The notes under the pieces were generated by a model that saw only the letters and a list, made by a program, of their open reading frames with translations, made no database searches and was not told where the DNA came from. From the NCBI RefSeq assembly GCF_900103585.1, contig NZ_FNHV01000032.1, positions 23,021 to 87,020 of the forward strand: a stretch of 64,000 bases of DNA, given 5' to 3'. The stretch comes from Streptomyces sp. cf386 (GTDB lineage Bacteria > Actinomycetota > Actinomycetes > Streptomycetales > Streptomycetaceae). Shown one piece after another: positions 8,655 through 16,331 of the stretch. Positions within the stretch are counted from its first letter, which is position 1; each line of letters opens with the position of its first letter. The position numbers and the translations under genes are program-made.

Positions 8655-9620
8655 GTGACACGGCGAACGGACTGGGCCGAATACGGCCTCTACCCGGAGG
8701 CTCCGCGTGAGCGGGGGAAAGGCGGCGACGCAGGCTCCTCCGGGACGGGCGGCCACGCCTACGGAGAGGGCGCGGCCCATGACGCGGACGGGGGAAACGA
8801 CGGCACGAGGCCGTACGGCAGGAGCGCGTCGTACGGGGGATACGGCGACGAGTCGGGCCTGGCGTATGACGGCGGCCCGGGCCTGACGTACGGCGATGAG
8901 CCCGGCCAGAGTGCGGTGGACGGCGAGGCGTGGCCGGAGGGCGGCTCGACGCTCGGCGCCGGTGCGCCCCGCGGCGGCTCCCGTCGCGGCCGTGGCGGGG
9001 CTCGGGGTTCGGATGGCTCGGGCGGCTCACGCGGGCGCCGACGGCGCGGCCGCACAGAGCCGTCCGGTGAGGACGGAGGCGCCTCTTCCTCGTCGAGGGC
9101 CGAGGAGAGGTCGTCCCCAGGGGACCCGGTGGAGCAGGCGCGGGCGATCTGCCTGCGTCTGCTCACCGGGACCCCGCGCACGCGGAAGCAACTCGCGGAC
9201 GCCCTGCGCAAGCGGGAGATCCCGGACGACGCCGCCGAGGAGGTGCTGTCGCGGTTCGAGGAGGTCGGCCTCATCAACGACAGTGCCTTCGCGGACGCCT
9301 GGGTGGAGTCCCGGCATCACGGCCGGGGACTGGCCCGGCGCGCGCTCGCCCAGGAACTGCGGACCAAGGGCGTCGACTCCACGCTGATCGACGAGGCCGT
9401 CGCACAGCTCGACTCCGAGCAGGAGGAGGCGACCGCACGCGACCTCGTCGCCCGCAAGCTCCGCTCCACGCGCGGCCTCGACCGTGACAAGCGCCTGCGC
9501 CGCCTCGCGGGCATGCTCGCCCGCAAGGGCTACCCCGAGGGGATGGCCCTGCGGGTGGTCCGACGGGCACTGGAGGAAGAGGGCGAGGACACGGAGTTCC
9601 TCGGGGACGAGGGGTTCTGA
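8655..9620 (+). CDS. recX: Regulatory protein RecX
   Basis: RecX binds and limits RecA filaments. The conserved three-helix repeat domain occupies the C-terminal half: PVEQARAICLRLLTGTPRTR, then ALRKREIPDDAAEEVLSRFE and GLINDSAFADAWVESR. The first about 150 residues are Gly/Ser/Arg-rich low-complexity sequence, making this protein (321 residues) much longer than the about 150-residue E. coli type; such extensions are usual in Streptomyces. The GTG start is three bases after the recA stop, implying coupled expression. An internal start close to residue 155 cannot be excluded. Confidence 0.93.
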   Translation: MTRRTDWAEYGLYPEAPRERGKGGDAGSSGTGGHAYGEGAAHDADGGNDGTRPYGRSASYGGYGDESGLAYDGGPGLTYGDEPGQSAVDGEAWPEGGSTLGAGAPRGGSRRGRGGARGSDGSGGSRGRRRRGRTEPSGEDGGASSSSRAEERSSPGDPVEQARAICLRLLTGTPRTRKQLADALRKREIPDDAAEEVLSRFEEVGLINDSAFADAWVESRHHGRGLARRALAQELRTKGVDSTLIDEAVAQLDSEQEEATARDLVARKLRSTRGLDRDKRLRRLAGMLARKGYPEGMALRVVRRALEEEGEDTEFLGDEGF

Positions 9621-9916
9621 TTCCGGTAGCGGGCCTAGGAGTGGGCGAAGGGCCGTGAGCGCAGGATTCCGGCCCTGGACACGATGGACGCGCGGGGGCG
9701 CCCATCGCGTTCGGGGCAGGGTTCGGAGTGAAGGGCGGGGCCGGCGGTCAGAGGCTCGGCAGCGACTACGCAAGGGCGTGGCCCGCACAGGCGCCGACGC
9801 CACACAACGCGGCCGCTCTCCTGAGCCCTGCTCTGCGGGACGCCGACCTCGGAAGACCTCGGAAGGGCGTCGGGAGACCTCTTCCCGCCAAGCCCGCACT
9901 CCCGGCACGGAAGGTC
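9621..9916. other. Intergenic region after recX
   Basis: This 296-base gap lies between convergent recX and the rhodanese gene. It holds only a weak 6-bp hairpin (9650-9655 with 9670-9675). I see no gene or promoter in it. Confidence 0.4.
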
Positions 9917-10372
9917 CTAGGCCTCCACCTCTGCCGCGCTCGCCCCGGACGTCACCGGAAGCCCCTCCGACCGCCACGCCTGGAACCCGCCGACGAGATC
10001 GGTGGCCCGTTGCAGCCCCAGTCGCCGTAGCGACTCGGCCGCCAGACTCGATGCATAGCCCTCGTTGCAGATCACCACGACTTGCAGATCGTGGCTCGTG
10101 GCCTCGGGAGCGCGATGGCTGCCCTGCGGATCGAGGCGCCACTCGAGTTCGTTCCGCTCGACGACGAGGGCGCCCGGGATCAGCCCGTCCCGCTCGCGCA
10201 GGGCGGCGTACCGGATGTCGACCAGCAGAGCCTCGCCGTGCTGTGCGGCCTCGTACGCCTCCAGCGGCTCGACCCGCGCGTAGCCGACGCGCACTCGCTC
10301 CAGCAACTCGTCGATGCCGAAGGGCTGTTCACCCCCGCCGTTCACGCCGTGAACACCGTTCACACCGCTCAT
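9917..10372 (-). CDS. Rhodanese-like sulfurtransferase domain protein
   Basis: A 151-residue single-domain rhodanese. It contains LLVDIRYAALRERDGLIPGA and the active-site loop VVVICNEGYASSLAA with the persulfide-forming Cys in a CNEGYAS loop. The ATG complementary to 10370-10372 is preceded by a good purine-rich ribosome site (GGGGGTGAG). It lies downstream of the cysteine dioxygenase gene on the same strand with an 85-base gap, so the pair probably handles cysteine sulfur. Sulfur donor and acceptor are unknown. Confidence 0.88.
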   Translation of the reverse strand: MSGVNGVHGVNGGGEQPFGIDELLERVRVGYARVEPLEAYEAAQHGEALLVDIRYAALRERDGLIPGALVVERNELEWRLDPQGSHRAPEATSHDLQVVVICNEGYASSLAAESLRRLGLQRATDLVGGFQAWRSEGLPVTSGASAAEVEA

Positions 10373-10457
10373 CGTCGACTCACCCCCGCCAACCGACCGT
10401 TCGCCCAAACTCTGCCCCGCAGAGCCTCTCCCACAGGCAAGCCCGCCCCCATGGCAC

Positions 10458-11030
10458 TCATTGCCAGTCCTCCGGCCGCTCCACCTGCTCCAGCCGCAGG
10501 ATCGGCCCGCTTCGGCTGAAGCGGCGGATCTGCGGCAGGGGCGGATAGTAGGCGTGAACCGAGATCGCATGCTGGTCGGCGGTTTCGTTGAGGACCTCGT
10601 GCACATGGTGACGGCCGAAGGAGCGGCCCTTGCCGCTCGGCAGCCGGCGTGCACGGTCCACGTCGTCCGCCAGTTCCAGCGTCTTCCAGCCGTCGGCCGG
10701 TAGCCGGACGGCGAGTGAGTTCTCCTTGAGCTCGCCGGCGGCCGTCACGAAGGCCCCGACCGACTCGGCGTGGTCGTGCCAGCCGGTGCCGGTCCCGGGC
10801 GGCCAGCCGATCAGCCACGCCTCGCTGCCACCGGGGCCTTCGAGCCGTACCCAGGTACGGCCCTCGGGGTCGAGCGGAAGCGAGGCGATCAAGTCGGCGT
10901 CGGCGGCGGTACGCCGTACGAAGTCGAGGAGATCCGCCTGCGTAGGAGCGGAAACGGGCGCGGCAGTCGGCGTCAAGACCGGTGAGGCGACCGGCTGAGA
11001 AGCGGAAACGGCGGCAGAAGAGACAGACAC
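10458..11030 (-). CDS. Cysteine dioxygenase family protein (cupin)
   Basis: Predicted thiol dioxygenase that would oxidise cysteine to cysteine sulfinate. The cupin iron site is visible as WHDHAESVGAF (His-x-His) with the third His in GRHHVHEVLN. I chose the GTG at 11030 (190 residues) because AGGACG lies six bases before it; longer frames would overlap the upstream leader peptide. It precedes the rhodanese gene and follows a Cys-containing leader peptide, so expression is probably tuned to cysteine supply. Another small thiol as substrate is possible. Confidence 0.88.
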   Translation of the reverse strand: MSVSSAAVSASQPVASPVLTPTAAPVSAPTQADLLDFVRRTAADADLIASLPLDPEGRTWVRLEGPGGSEAWLIGWPPGTGTGWHDHAESVGAFVTAAGELKENSLAVRLPADGWKTLELADDVDRARRLPSGKGRSFGRHHVHEVLNETADQHAISVHAYYPPLPQIRRFSRSGPILRLEQVERPEDWQ

Positions 11031-11124
11031 GGGCACCGTCCTGAAGAGAGTTCGCGAAGAGCGCGCGACAGCAGAGGCGTCAGACAACGGCAGCGACGCG
11101 CGCTGGAAGAAAAGGGATGCGAGT

Positions 11125-11211
11125 TCAGCAGGACGGACGACACACGCAGCCCGCATAGCGGACGAGGTCCATATGGACCCTCCGCCACAGGCGCACACAG
11201 GTGTCGGTCAT
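11125..11211 (-). CDS. Cysteine-containing leader peptide upstream of the dioxygenase
   Basis: A 28-residue ORF, too short to be called as a separate gene by length cut-offs. It starts MTDTCVRLWRRVHMDLVRY and ends CRPSC, with Cys at residues 5, 22, 24 and 28. The pattern R-x-H-x-D-L-x-R followed by a small residue and Cys is that of the putative leader peptides that precede sulfur-metabolism genes in Streptomyces. Its ATG lies seven bases past a TGTACT -10 element, so the transcript is probably leaderless. It ends 95 bases upstream of the dioxygenase start, a suitable attenuator distance. Ribosome stalling at Cys codons is inferred. Confidence 0.82.
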   Translation of the reverse strand: MTDTCVRLWRRVHMDLVRYAGCVCRPSC

Positions 11212-11216
11212 GGTCG

Positions 11217-11249
11217 GGAGTACACCATGGCGGTGCGAACCGGTCAACT
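11217..11249 (+). repeat. Left copy of the direct repeat flanking the tnpB element
   Basis: This copy has two blocks: GGAGTACACCATGG (11217-11230) and GCGAACCGGTCAACT (11235-11249). The same blocks recur at 12784-12797 (identical) and 12819-12833 (14 of 15) in the same orientation on the other side of tnpB. Here the blocks form the intact leader-peptide promoter. Confidence 0.75.
11219..11247 (-). promoter_or_regulatory. Promoter of the leader peptide / cysteine dioxygenase operon
   Basis: Read on the minus strand, TTGACC (complement of 11242-11247) and TGTACT (complement of 11219-11224) are separated by exactly 17 bases. Transcription would begin at or within a base or two of the leader ATG at 11211, giving a leaderless message. 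A second, interrupted copy of this sequence lies at 12784-12833. Confidence 0.65.
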
Positions 11250-12779
11250 CGCCGTCATCGGATTCTGGCGCAGTCGTCCTGGCGTTCCTCCCAGGGATCA
11301 ATCGCATCTCTGACGGAAACGGGGAGCGTCGCCGTCTCCGGTCTCTTGGGAGGGGAGCGACCGCAAGACCGTCGTTGGTAGAGCCGCGAGCAAGCGAACT
11401 GTGTACCCATGTTCGCTGGTTGTGGTGACTGAGATGCGATGCGGGCACGGGTGTACGCATATCGCACGTACGGTCTCCCCAAGGAATCGGGATGAGTCGG
11501 TGAAGCCGTGGGAGGAGGGTGATCGTGCCGGTGCTGAAGGAGGGAGGGCATGCCCGGTACACGTACCGTCTGCGGGTGTCGTCGACTGCCCATACGCAGT
11601 TGCTTGCGGAGTGGGACCGCTGTCGTTGGGTGTGGAACGAGTGCGTGGCCAAGTCCAAGGCCGTGCACGCGCACAACAAGGCGCACCCGGAGGACAAGCA
11701 GACCTGCGGCCCGGCACAACTCGACAGGATGCTGACTGAGGCCCGGCGGGTGACCCCGTGGCTGCGGGAGGGCGCCAGCGTTCCGCAGCAGCAGATCATC
11801 CGGGACTTCGGCACGTCGCGAGCAAAGGCGCACAAGGACATCAAGGAGCGCTTGCCCCTCAGGCCGCGCGCTGGGATGCCCGACTGGAAGAAGAAGTGCG
11901 AAGCGGCTCCGACGCTCAACTACACAAAGCGTGGCTTCCGTCTCAAAGACGGCCGCCTACACCTGGCGGGCGGCATCGTCACGACGGTGGTGTGGTCCCG
12001 AGAGTTACCCGCCGCCCCGTCTTCAGTGCGTGTGTACCGGGACAGCCTCGGTCACTGGTACGCCTCGTTCGTCGTGTCCGCCGAAGTACAGTTGCTGCCC
12101 TCCACCGGCGCAGTGATCGGGATCGACTGGGGTGTGAAGGAGACTGCGACCACCACCTCGAACCCGCACGACCTTCCCCATGCCCAGCACGGGAAGAAGG
12201 CGCAGCAGAGGTTGTCGAGGTACGACCGGATGATGGCTCGCCGCAAACCGGCCGAGGGGCAGGCGGCCTCGAAGGGGTACCGCGAGGCGAAGAAGCTGCG
12301 TGCAAAGGCCTACCAGAAGGTCGCCCGGCAGCGGCAGGACACCGGTCGCAAGTGGGCGAAGAAGGTCGTGCGCGATCACGACGCCATCGCGGTGGAGGAC
12401 TTCCGCCCGAAGTTCCTCGCCAAGACGTCAATGGCCCGCAAGGCTGCCGATGCCGCAATCGGCGCAACGAAGAAGGCCCTGCTGGAGATGGGCCGTAAAC
12501 ACGGGCGAGACGTCCGCCTCGTGCACCCCGTGCATACCACCATGGACTGCGCATCGTGCGGAGCGAGAACCAAGCACGCACTTCCTCTGTCGGAACGTAT
12601 CTACACCTGCATCGCGTGCGGAGCCGCATCCCCCAGGGACAAGAACTCCGCTCGCGTGATGCTCGTCCGGGCTGGTCTGAACCCGGCTGGTGTCGAGGGC
12701 GCAAGACCTTCCGGAGCGTCGCTCCGAGAGGCAGCCTGAGCCAGGAATCCCCTCCCCTTCAGGGAGTCGAGCAGTCAAG
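11250..12779 (+). mobile_element. Solitary-tnpB element of IS200/IS605 type (approximate limits)
   Basis: The element consists of about 270 bases of non-coding left part, tnpB, and a right end with a CTCCC-cttca-GGGAG hairpin (12752-12766) followed by GTCAAG, which resembles right ends of this family. No tnpA (Y1 transposase) is present, so it cannot move without a helper. A guide RNA (omega RNA) is normally made from the 3' end of tnpB through the right end. The exact left end was not identified; the limits are judged from the flanking repeats. Confidence 0.6.
11519..12739 (+). CDS. tnpB: RNA-guided endonuclease TnpB (IS200/IS605 OrfB family)
   Basis: A 406-residue intact TnpB. The RuvC catalytic triad is visible: Asp203 in GIDWG, Glu293 in AVEDF and Asp374 in SPRDKNSA; the zinc finger is C344-x2-C347 with C364-x2-C367. 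TnpB proteins cut DNA next to a transposon-associated motif using an RNA from their own 3' end, which keeps the element at its site. The GTG start at 11519 is uncertain by a few codons. Codon 163 is TTA (12005-12007), a rare codon in Streptomyces that makes translation depend on the bldA tRNA. No tnpA is adjacent. Confidence 0.93.
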   Translation: MIVPVLKEGGHARYTYRLRVSSTAHTQLLAEWDRCRWVWNECVAKSKAVHAHNKAHPEDKQTCGPAQLDRMLTEARRVTPWLREGASVPQQQIIRDFGTSRAKAHKDIKERLPLRPRAGMPDWKKKCEAAPTLNYTKRGFRLKDGRLHLAGGIVTTVVWSRELPAAPSSVRVYRDSLGHWYASFVVSAEVQLLPSTGAVIGIDWGVKETATTTSNPHDLPHAQHGKKAQQRLSRYDRMMARRKPAEGQAASKGYREAKKLRAKAYQKVARQRQDTGRKWAKKVVRDHDAIAVEDFRPKFLAKTSMARKAADAAIGATKKALLEMGRKHGRDVRLVHPVHTTMDCASCGARTKHALPLSERIYTCIACGAASPRDKNSARVMLVRAGLNPAGVEGARPSGASLREAA

Positions 12780-12783
12780 ATCC

Positions 12784-12833
12784 GGAGTACACCATGGGCT
12801 ATTGGGTGCGGCCGCAGCGCGAGCCGGTCAACT
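12784..12833 (+). repeat. Right copy of the direct repeat flanking the tnpB element
   Basis: This copy repeats GGAGTACACCATGG (12784-12797) and GCGAGCCGGTCAACT (12819-12833). The blocks are 17 bases further apart than in the left copy, so the -35 and -10 hexamers are 34 bases apart and should not work as a promoter. It lies between the right end of the tnpB element and the 3' end of the monooxygenase gene. Confidence 0.7.
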
Positions 12834-12843
12834 AACCGCCATG

Positions 12844-14475
12844 TCAGCGTGAGCCTGCGCCTGCCCCGGCTTCCGCTCCCGCTTTGACCGGTCCGCCCAG
12901 CGCCGCCTCGGCCGCCGCGTACAGATCGGCCGGCCGCACCCCGCTCAACGCCGTCACCAGGTGGCCGTCGGGCCGCACCAGCAGGACCGAATGCGCCGCC
13001 GCCCCGGGATAGCTCTCCGCGACCAGCAGCTCCGCCGGATGGGGCAGTGCCGTCACCGCCGCCACCAGCCGGGGCATGATCCCCGCGGTCACCCAGTGCC
13101 TGCGCTCCCACACACCCGTGCCCGGTGCGATCAGCAGGACCAGCAGAGCGTTGCGACCGAGCCGGTCCCGTAGCCGTACGAAGGAGCCGTCCTCGGCAGT
13201 GACCTGGACGTCCATGACCTGCGCACCGCGCGGCGTGTCCACGGGGACCTCACCCTCCAGGTGCTGGGGCGTGAGCGGTGAGCCGGCGTACGACCCCGGC
13301 GCACCGATCGCTCCGTGCCCCAAGTGGCCGTCCATCAGCAGCATGTCATGGCCCCGGGCGGAGCCGGGGACGTACGAGCGCAGCCCGCCTCCGCCGCGCA
13401 GCAACGGCAGCGCCTGGTCGGCGGCGCGCAGCCGGGCGGCGACGACAGCGCGCCGCTCCGCCTGGTAGCTGTCGAGCAGCGCCTCATGCGGCCCGTGGTG
13501 CCAGGCCGGCGCCAGTTTCCAGGCGAGGTTGTCGGCGTCCCGCAGCCCCTCGTCGAGCCCGTGCGTGCCGAGAGTGCCGAGGCAGTGCGCCGCGTCCCCG
13601 GCGAGAAAGACGCGACCCACCCGCCAGCGGCGGGCCAGCCGGTGATGGACCGTGTGAACTCCGGTATCGAGAAGTTCGTACGGCGGTGTCGGTCCGTCGG
13701 TCCACCCGGCGAGCGTCTCCCGGACACGAGCAACAAGCACCTCGGGCGTGACCAGGTCCTTGCCCGGCGGCAGCAGCCAGTCCAGGCGCCACACCCCGTC
13801 CGGAAGCGGCCGTCCGGTGACCTCCCCGCCCGAGGGTCCGGACGTCCGCCACGGCGGCATCCGATGGAGCAACGCCTCGCCGTCCCACGGAAGTTCCGCC
13901 CGCAGCGCGGCCACGGCGTGTCGTTCCACCGCCGTACGGCCGGGGAAACGGATGTCCTGGAGCTTGCGGACCGTCGAGCGTGGGCCGTCGCAGCCGACCA
14001 GGTAGCTGCCGCGCCACCAGGTGCCCTTGGGCCCGCGGGTGTGGGCGGTGACGCCCGAGGCCTCCTGCTCGATGGCGTCCAGGCGGCTGTCCACGGCGAC
14101 CTTGATGAGCGGTTCGCCGCCGACGGCGGCGCGCAGGGCGCCGGTCAGCACGTGCTGGGCGATGTGCAGGGGGGCCGGGTTCGTGCCGCCCTCGGGGCCT
14201 TCCGCGGTGTCGTCGAACTTGACCTCGCGCATCACCTGCTTGCGCCGCATCGCCCGCCATCCGGCCCAGCGGGCCCCGGCCTCGGCGAGCGGTACGCCTG
14301 TCAGGCGCTCCATGAGGGCGGCGGTGTCCTCGCGCAGGACGACGGTGCGCGCGAGACGGGGCTCGTCCTTGCCGGGCCCCTCGTCGAGAACGACGGACGG
14401 CACTTCCTGACGCGCCAGCGCCAGGGCGAGCGTGAGCCCGACGGGCCCCGCTCCGACGATGATCACCGGGTCCAC
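12844..14475 (-). CDS. FAD-dependent monooxygenase (aromatic hydroxylase type)
   Basis: A flavoprotein hydroxylase of about 543 residues. Motifs in order: Rossmann FAD site VIIVGAGPVGLTLALALARQ at the N-terminus, the DG motif LVGCDGPRSTVRK near residue 185, and the GD motif RVFLAGDAAHCLGTLGTHGL near residue 310. The C-terminal about 140 residues form the thioredoxin-like region common in phenol-type hydroxylases. The GTG at 14475 puts the FAD motif at the very start and is preceded by AGGGGGC; the longer frame to 14565 lacks support. Substrate unknown. Confidence 0.9.
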   Translation of the reverse strand: MDPVIIVGAGPVGLTLALALARQEVPSVVLDEGPGKDEPRLARTVVLREDTAALMERLTGVPLAEAGARWAGWRAMRRKQVMREVKFDDTAEGPEGGTNPAPLHIAQHVLTGALRAAVGGEPLIKVAVDSRLDAIEQEASGVTAHTRGPKGTWWRGSYLVGCDGPRSTVRKLQDIRFPGRTAVERHAVAALRAELPWDGEALLHRMPPWRTSGPSGGEVTGRPLPDGVWRLDWLLPPGKDLVTPEVLVARVRETLAGWTDGPTPPYELLDTGVHTVHHRLARRWRVGRVFLAGDAAHCLGTLGTHGLDEGLRDADNLAWKLAPAWHHGPHEALLDSYQAERRAVVAARLRAADQALPLLRGGGGLRSYVPGSARGHDMLLMDGHLGHGAIGAPGSYAGSPLTPQHLEGEVPVDTPRGAQVMDVQVTAEDGSFVRLRDRLGRNALLVLLIAPGTGVWERRHWVTAGIMPRLVAAVTALPHPAELLVAESYPGAAAHSVLLVRPDGHLVTALSGVRPADLYAAAEAALGGPVKAGAEAGAGAGSR

Positions 14476-14591
14476 GGCGCGGTGCCCCCTGCCCGCAGCG
14501 GTGTCCCGAGGGACGCAAGTGAACAGAAAGTTGGAGCAGGGTGCACGATCACAGAACGTATGCAACCCATTGCCGGTGCTTGCGTCAAGTG

Positions 14592-14627
14592 ACGGAGGGC
14601 AGTGGCGATCATGCCACTGCCCTCCGT
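14592..14627 (-). terminator. Intrinsic terminator of the gluABCD operon
   Basis: A 15-bp perfect stem (14592-14606 with 14613-14627) with a six-base loop lies 26 bases past the gluD stop, in the gap before the monooxygenase promoter region. Confidence 0.85.
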
Positions 14628-14652
14628 GTCGATCATGTCACTTGACGGCGCG

Positions 14653-15564
14653 TCAGATGCCCCCGCCTCCGGCACCGGTCCCGTAGGTGCCACCCGTTGC
14701 CGCCGGGTTCAGCTCCTCCATGTCCTCGGCGCTGAGTACGGCGCCCGTGCTCTTCTTGCTGCGCCGCAGCCTCTTCTCCAGCCAGCTCGCGAAGCTGGTG
14801 AGGATGAAGTTGAGCACGATGTAGATGATCGCCACCACGACGAAGCTGGCGATGGGGTTGGCGTAGGCGGCCGCCAGGGTGGCGCGCGTGCTGAGCAGCT
14901 CGGTGAACCCGATCATCACGCCGCCCAGGGCGGTGTCCTTCACGATGACCACGAGCTGGCTGACGATGGCCGGCAGCATGGCGGTGACGGCCTGCGGCAG
15001 CAGGATGATCCGCATCGTCTGGCCCTTGCGCAGGCCGATCGCCTTGGCCGCCTCCGACTGCCCCTTGGGCAGGGCGAGGATGCCGGCCCGGACGACCTCG
15101 GCGAGGACGGACGCGTTGTAGAGCACCAGGCCGGTGACGACCGCGTAGAGCTGCCGCTGCTCAGTGGTGAGGTTCGCCCAGCGGTCGTAGGCCTCGTTGG
15201 CGAACAGCATCAGCAGCAGGACCGGGATGGCCCGGAAGAACTCGACCACCCAGGCGGCCGGAAGCCGCACCCACAGATGGTCGGAGAGGCGCGAGATGCC
15301 GAAGACCGCGCCGAGCGGAAGGGCGATCACCATGGCCAGCGCTGCGGCCTTGAGCGTGTCGGCCAGACCCGGCAGCAGGTAGGTCGTCCAGGCCTGGGAC
15401 TCGGTGAACGGCTTCCACAGGGCCCACTCCAGCTGGTTCTTCTCGTTCATGGCGCCATAGACGAACCACACGAGGAGGGCCAGCAGGGCGAAGAAGACCA
15501 CCGAGATGAACACATTGCGCCGCTTGGCGCGGGGGCCTGGTGCGTCGTAGAGAACGGAGCTCAT
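14653..15564 (-). CDS. gluD: Glutamate ABC transporter permease GluD
   Basis: A 303-residue inner-membrane permease of the polar amino acid uptake family. It has an extra N-terminal helix (NVFISVVFFALLALLVWFVY), then the transport core with the EAA loop EAAKAIGLRKGQTMRIILLP that contacts the ATPase, and a Gly-rich C-terminal tail. The ATG overlaps the gluC stop by four bases (15561-15564), so the two permeases are translationally coupled and form a heterodimer channel. Confidence 0.94.
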   Translation of the reverse strand: MSSVLYDAPGPRAKRRNVFISVVFFALLALLVWFVYGAMNEKNQLEWALWKPFTESQAWTTYLLPGLADTLKAAALAMVIALPLGAVFGISRLSDHLWVRLPAAWVVEFFRAIPVLLLMLFANEAYDRWANLTTEQRQLYAVVTGLVLYNASVLAEVVRAGILALPKGQSEAAKAIGLRKGQTMRIILLPQAVTAMLPAIVSQLVVIVKDTALGGVMIGFTELLSTRATLAAAYANPIASFVVVAIIYIVLNFILTSFASWLEKRLRRSKKSTGAVLSAEDMEELNPAATGGTYGTGAGGGGI

Positions 15565-16235
15565 CGCTTCACCGCCAGTCGCTTGCTCAGCCAGCCGAGG
15601 ATGAGGCCCGTGGGCAGGGTCAGTACCACGAAACCGAAGGCGAAGACCGCGCCGATGAGCAGCGTCTGAGCCTCGTTCTCGATCATTTGCTTCATCAGGT
15701 AGGCGGCTTCGGCCACGCCGATCGCGGCCGCCACCGTGGTGTTCTTGGTCAGGGCGATCAACACGTTGGCCAGCGGGCCGATGACCGCGCGGAAGGCCTG
15801 CGGCAGGATGATGAGCCGCAGGGTCTGACTGAAAGTCAGCCCGATGGCGCGGGCCGCCTCGGCCTGGCCCAGCGGCACGGTGTTGATGCCGGAACGAATC
15901 GCCTCGCAGACGAAGGCCGCGGTGTAGGCGACGAGACCGAGGATCGCCAGTCGGAAGCCCCGGACCTGGAAGTCGGAGGCGCCCATCGTCACGCCGAAGA
16001 CATCGGCGAGGCCGAGCGAGGTGAAGATGATGATGACCGTCAGGGGAATGTTCCGGACGATGTTCACATAGGCCGTGCCGAACCCACGCATGAGCGGGAC
16101 CGGGCTGACCCGCATCGCGGCCAGAAGGGTGCCCCAGATCAGGGAACCGAGGCCGGAGAAGACGGTGAGCTTCACCGTCGTCCAGAAGGCACCCAACAGG
16201 GTTGGGTTGTCATAGTCAGAAAGAAAGTCGAACAC
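15561..16235 (-). CDS. gluC: Glutamate ABC transporter permease GluC
   Basis: A 224-residue HisM-type permease with about five membrane segments. The EAA loop is EAARAIGLTFSQTLRLIILP. Family features include the N-terminal region WGTLLAAMRVSPVPLMR and AYVNIVRNIPLTVIII. It pairs with GluD and lies downstream of gluB behind a strong hairpin in the intergenic space, which may lower permease expression relative to the binding protein. Confidence 0.94.
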   Translation of the reverse strand: MFDFLSDYDNPTLLGAFWTTVKLTVFSGLGSLIWGTLLAAMRVSPVPLMRGFGTAYVNIVRNIPLTVIIIFTSLGLADVFGVTMGASDFQVRGFRLAILGLVAYTAAFVCEAIRSGINTVPLGQAEAARAIGLTFSQTLRLIILPQAFRAVIGPLANVLIALTKNTTVAAAIGVAEAAYLMKQMIENEAQTLLIGAVFAFGFVVLTLPTGLILGWLSKRLAVKR

Positions 16236-16276
16236 GATCTCCCGCGCTTCCGGGTGGGTGGCGTATGTGGATAGCG

Positions 16277-16318
16277 CGGCGCGCCGCCGCCCTGATCGCG
16301 GTGGACGGCGGCGCGCCG
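16277..16318 (-). terminator. Hairpin between gluB and gluC
   Basis: A GC-only 13-bp perfect stem (16277-16289 with 16306-16318) with a 16-base loop lies between the binding protein gene and the permease genes. It could be a partial terminator or an RNA-stabilising structure that raises gluB mRNA over gluCD, as is common in binding-protein operons. Confidence 0.65.
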
Positions 16319-16331
16319 GTGGATCCTTGCG

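Noticed and set aside
10458..11198. Longer cysteine dioxygenase start at 11198
   Set aside because: It would overlap the leader peptide gene in another frame; the GTG at 11030 has a ribosome site at the right distance.
11255..11919. Minus-strand frames crossing tnpB into the cysteine leader
   Set aside because: Only the last 28 codons (11125-11211 frame) make sense as the leader peptide; the rest is antisense to tnpB.
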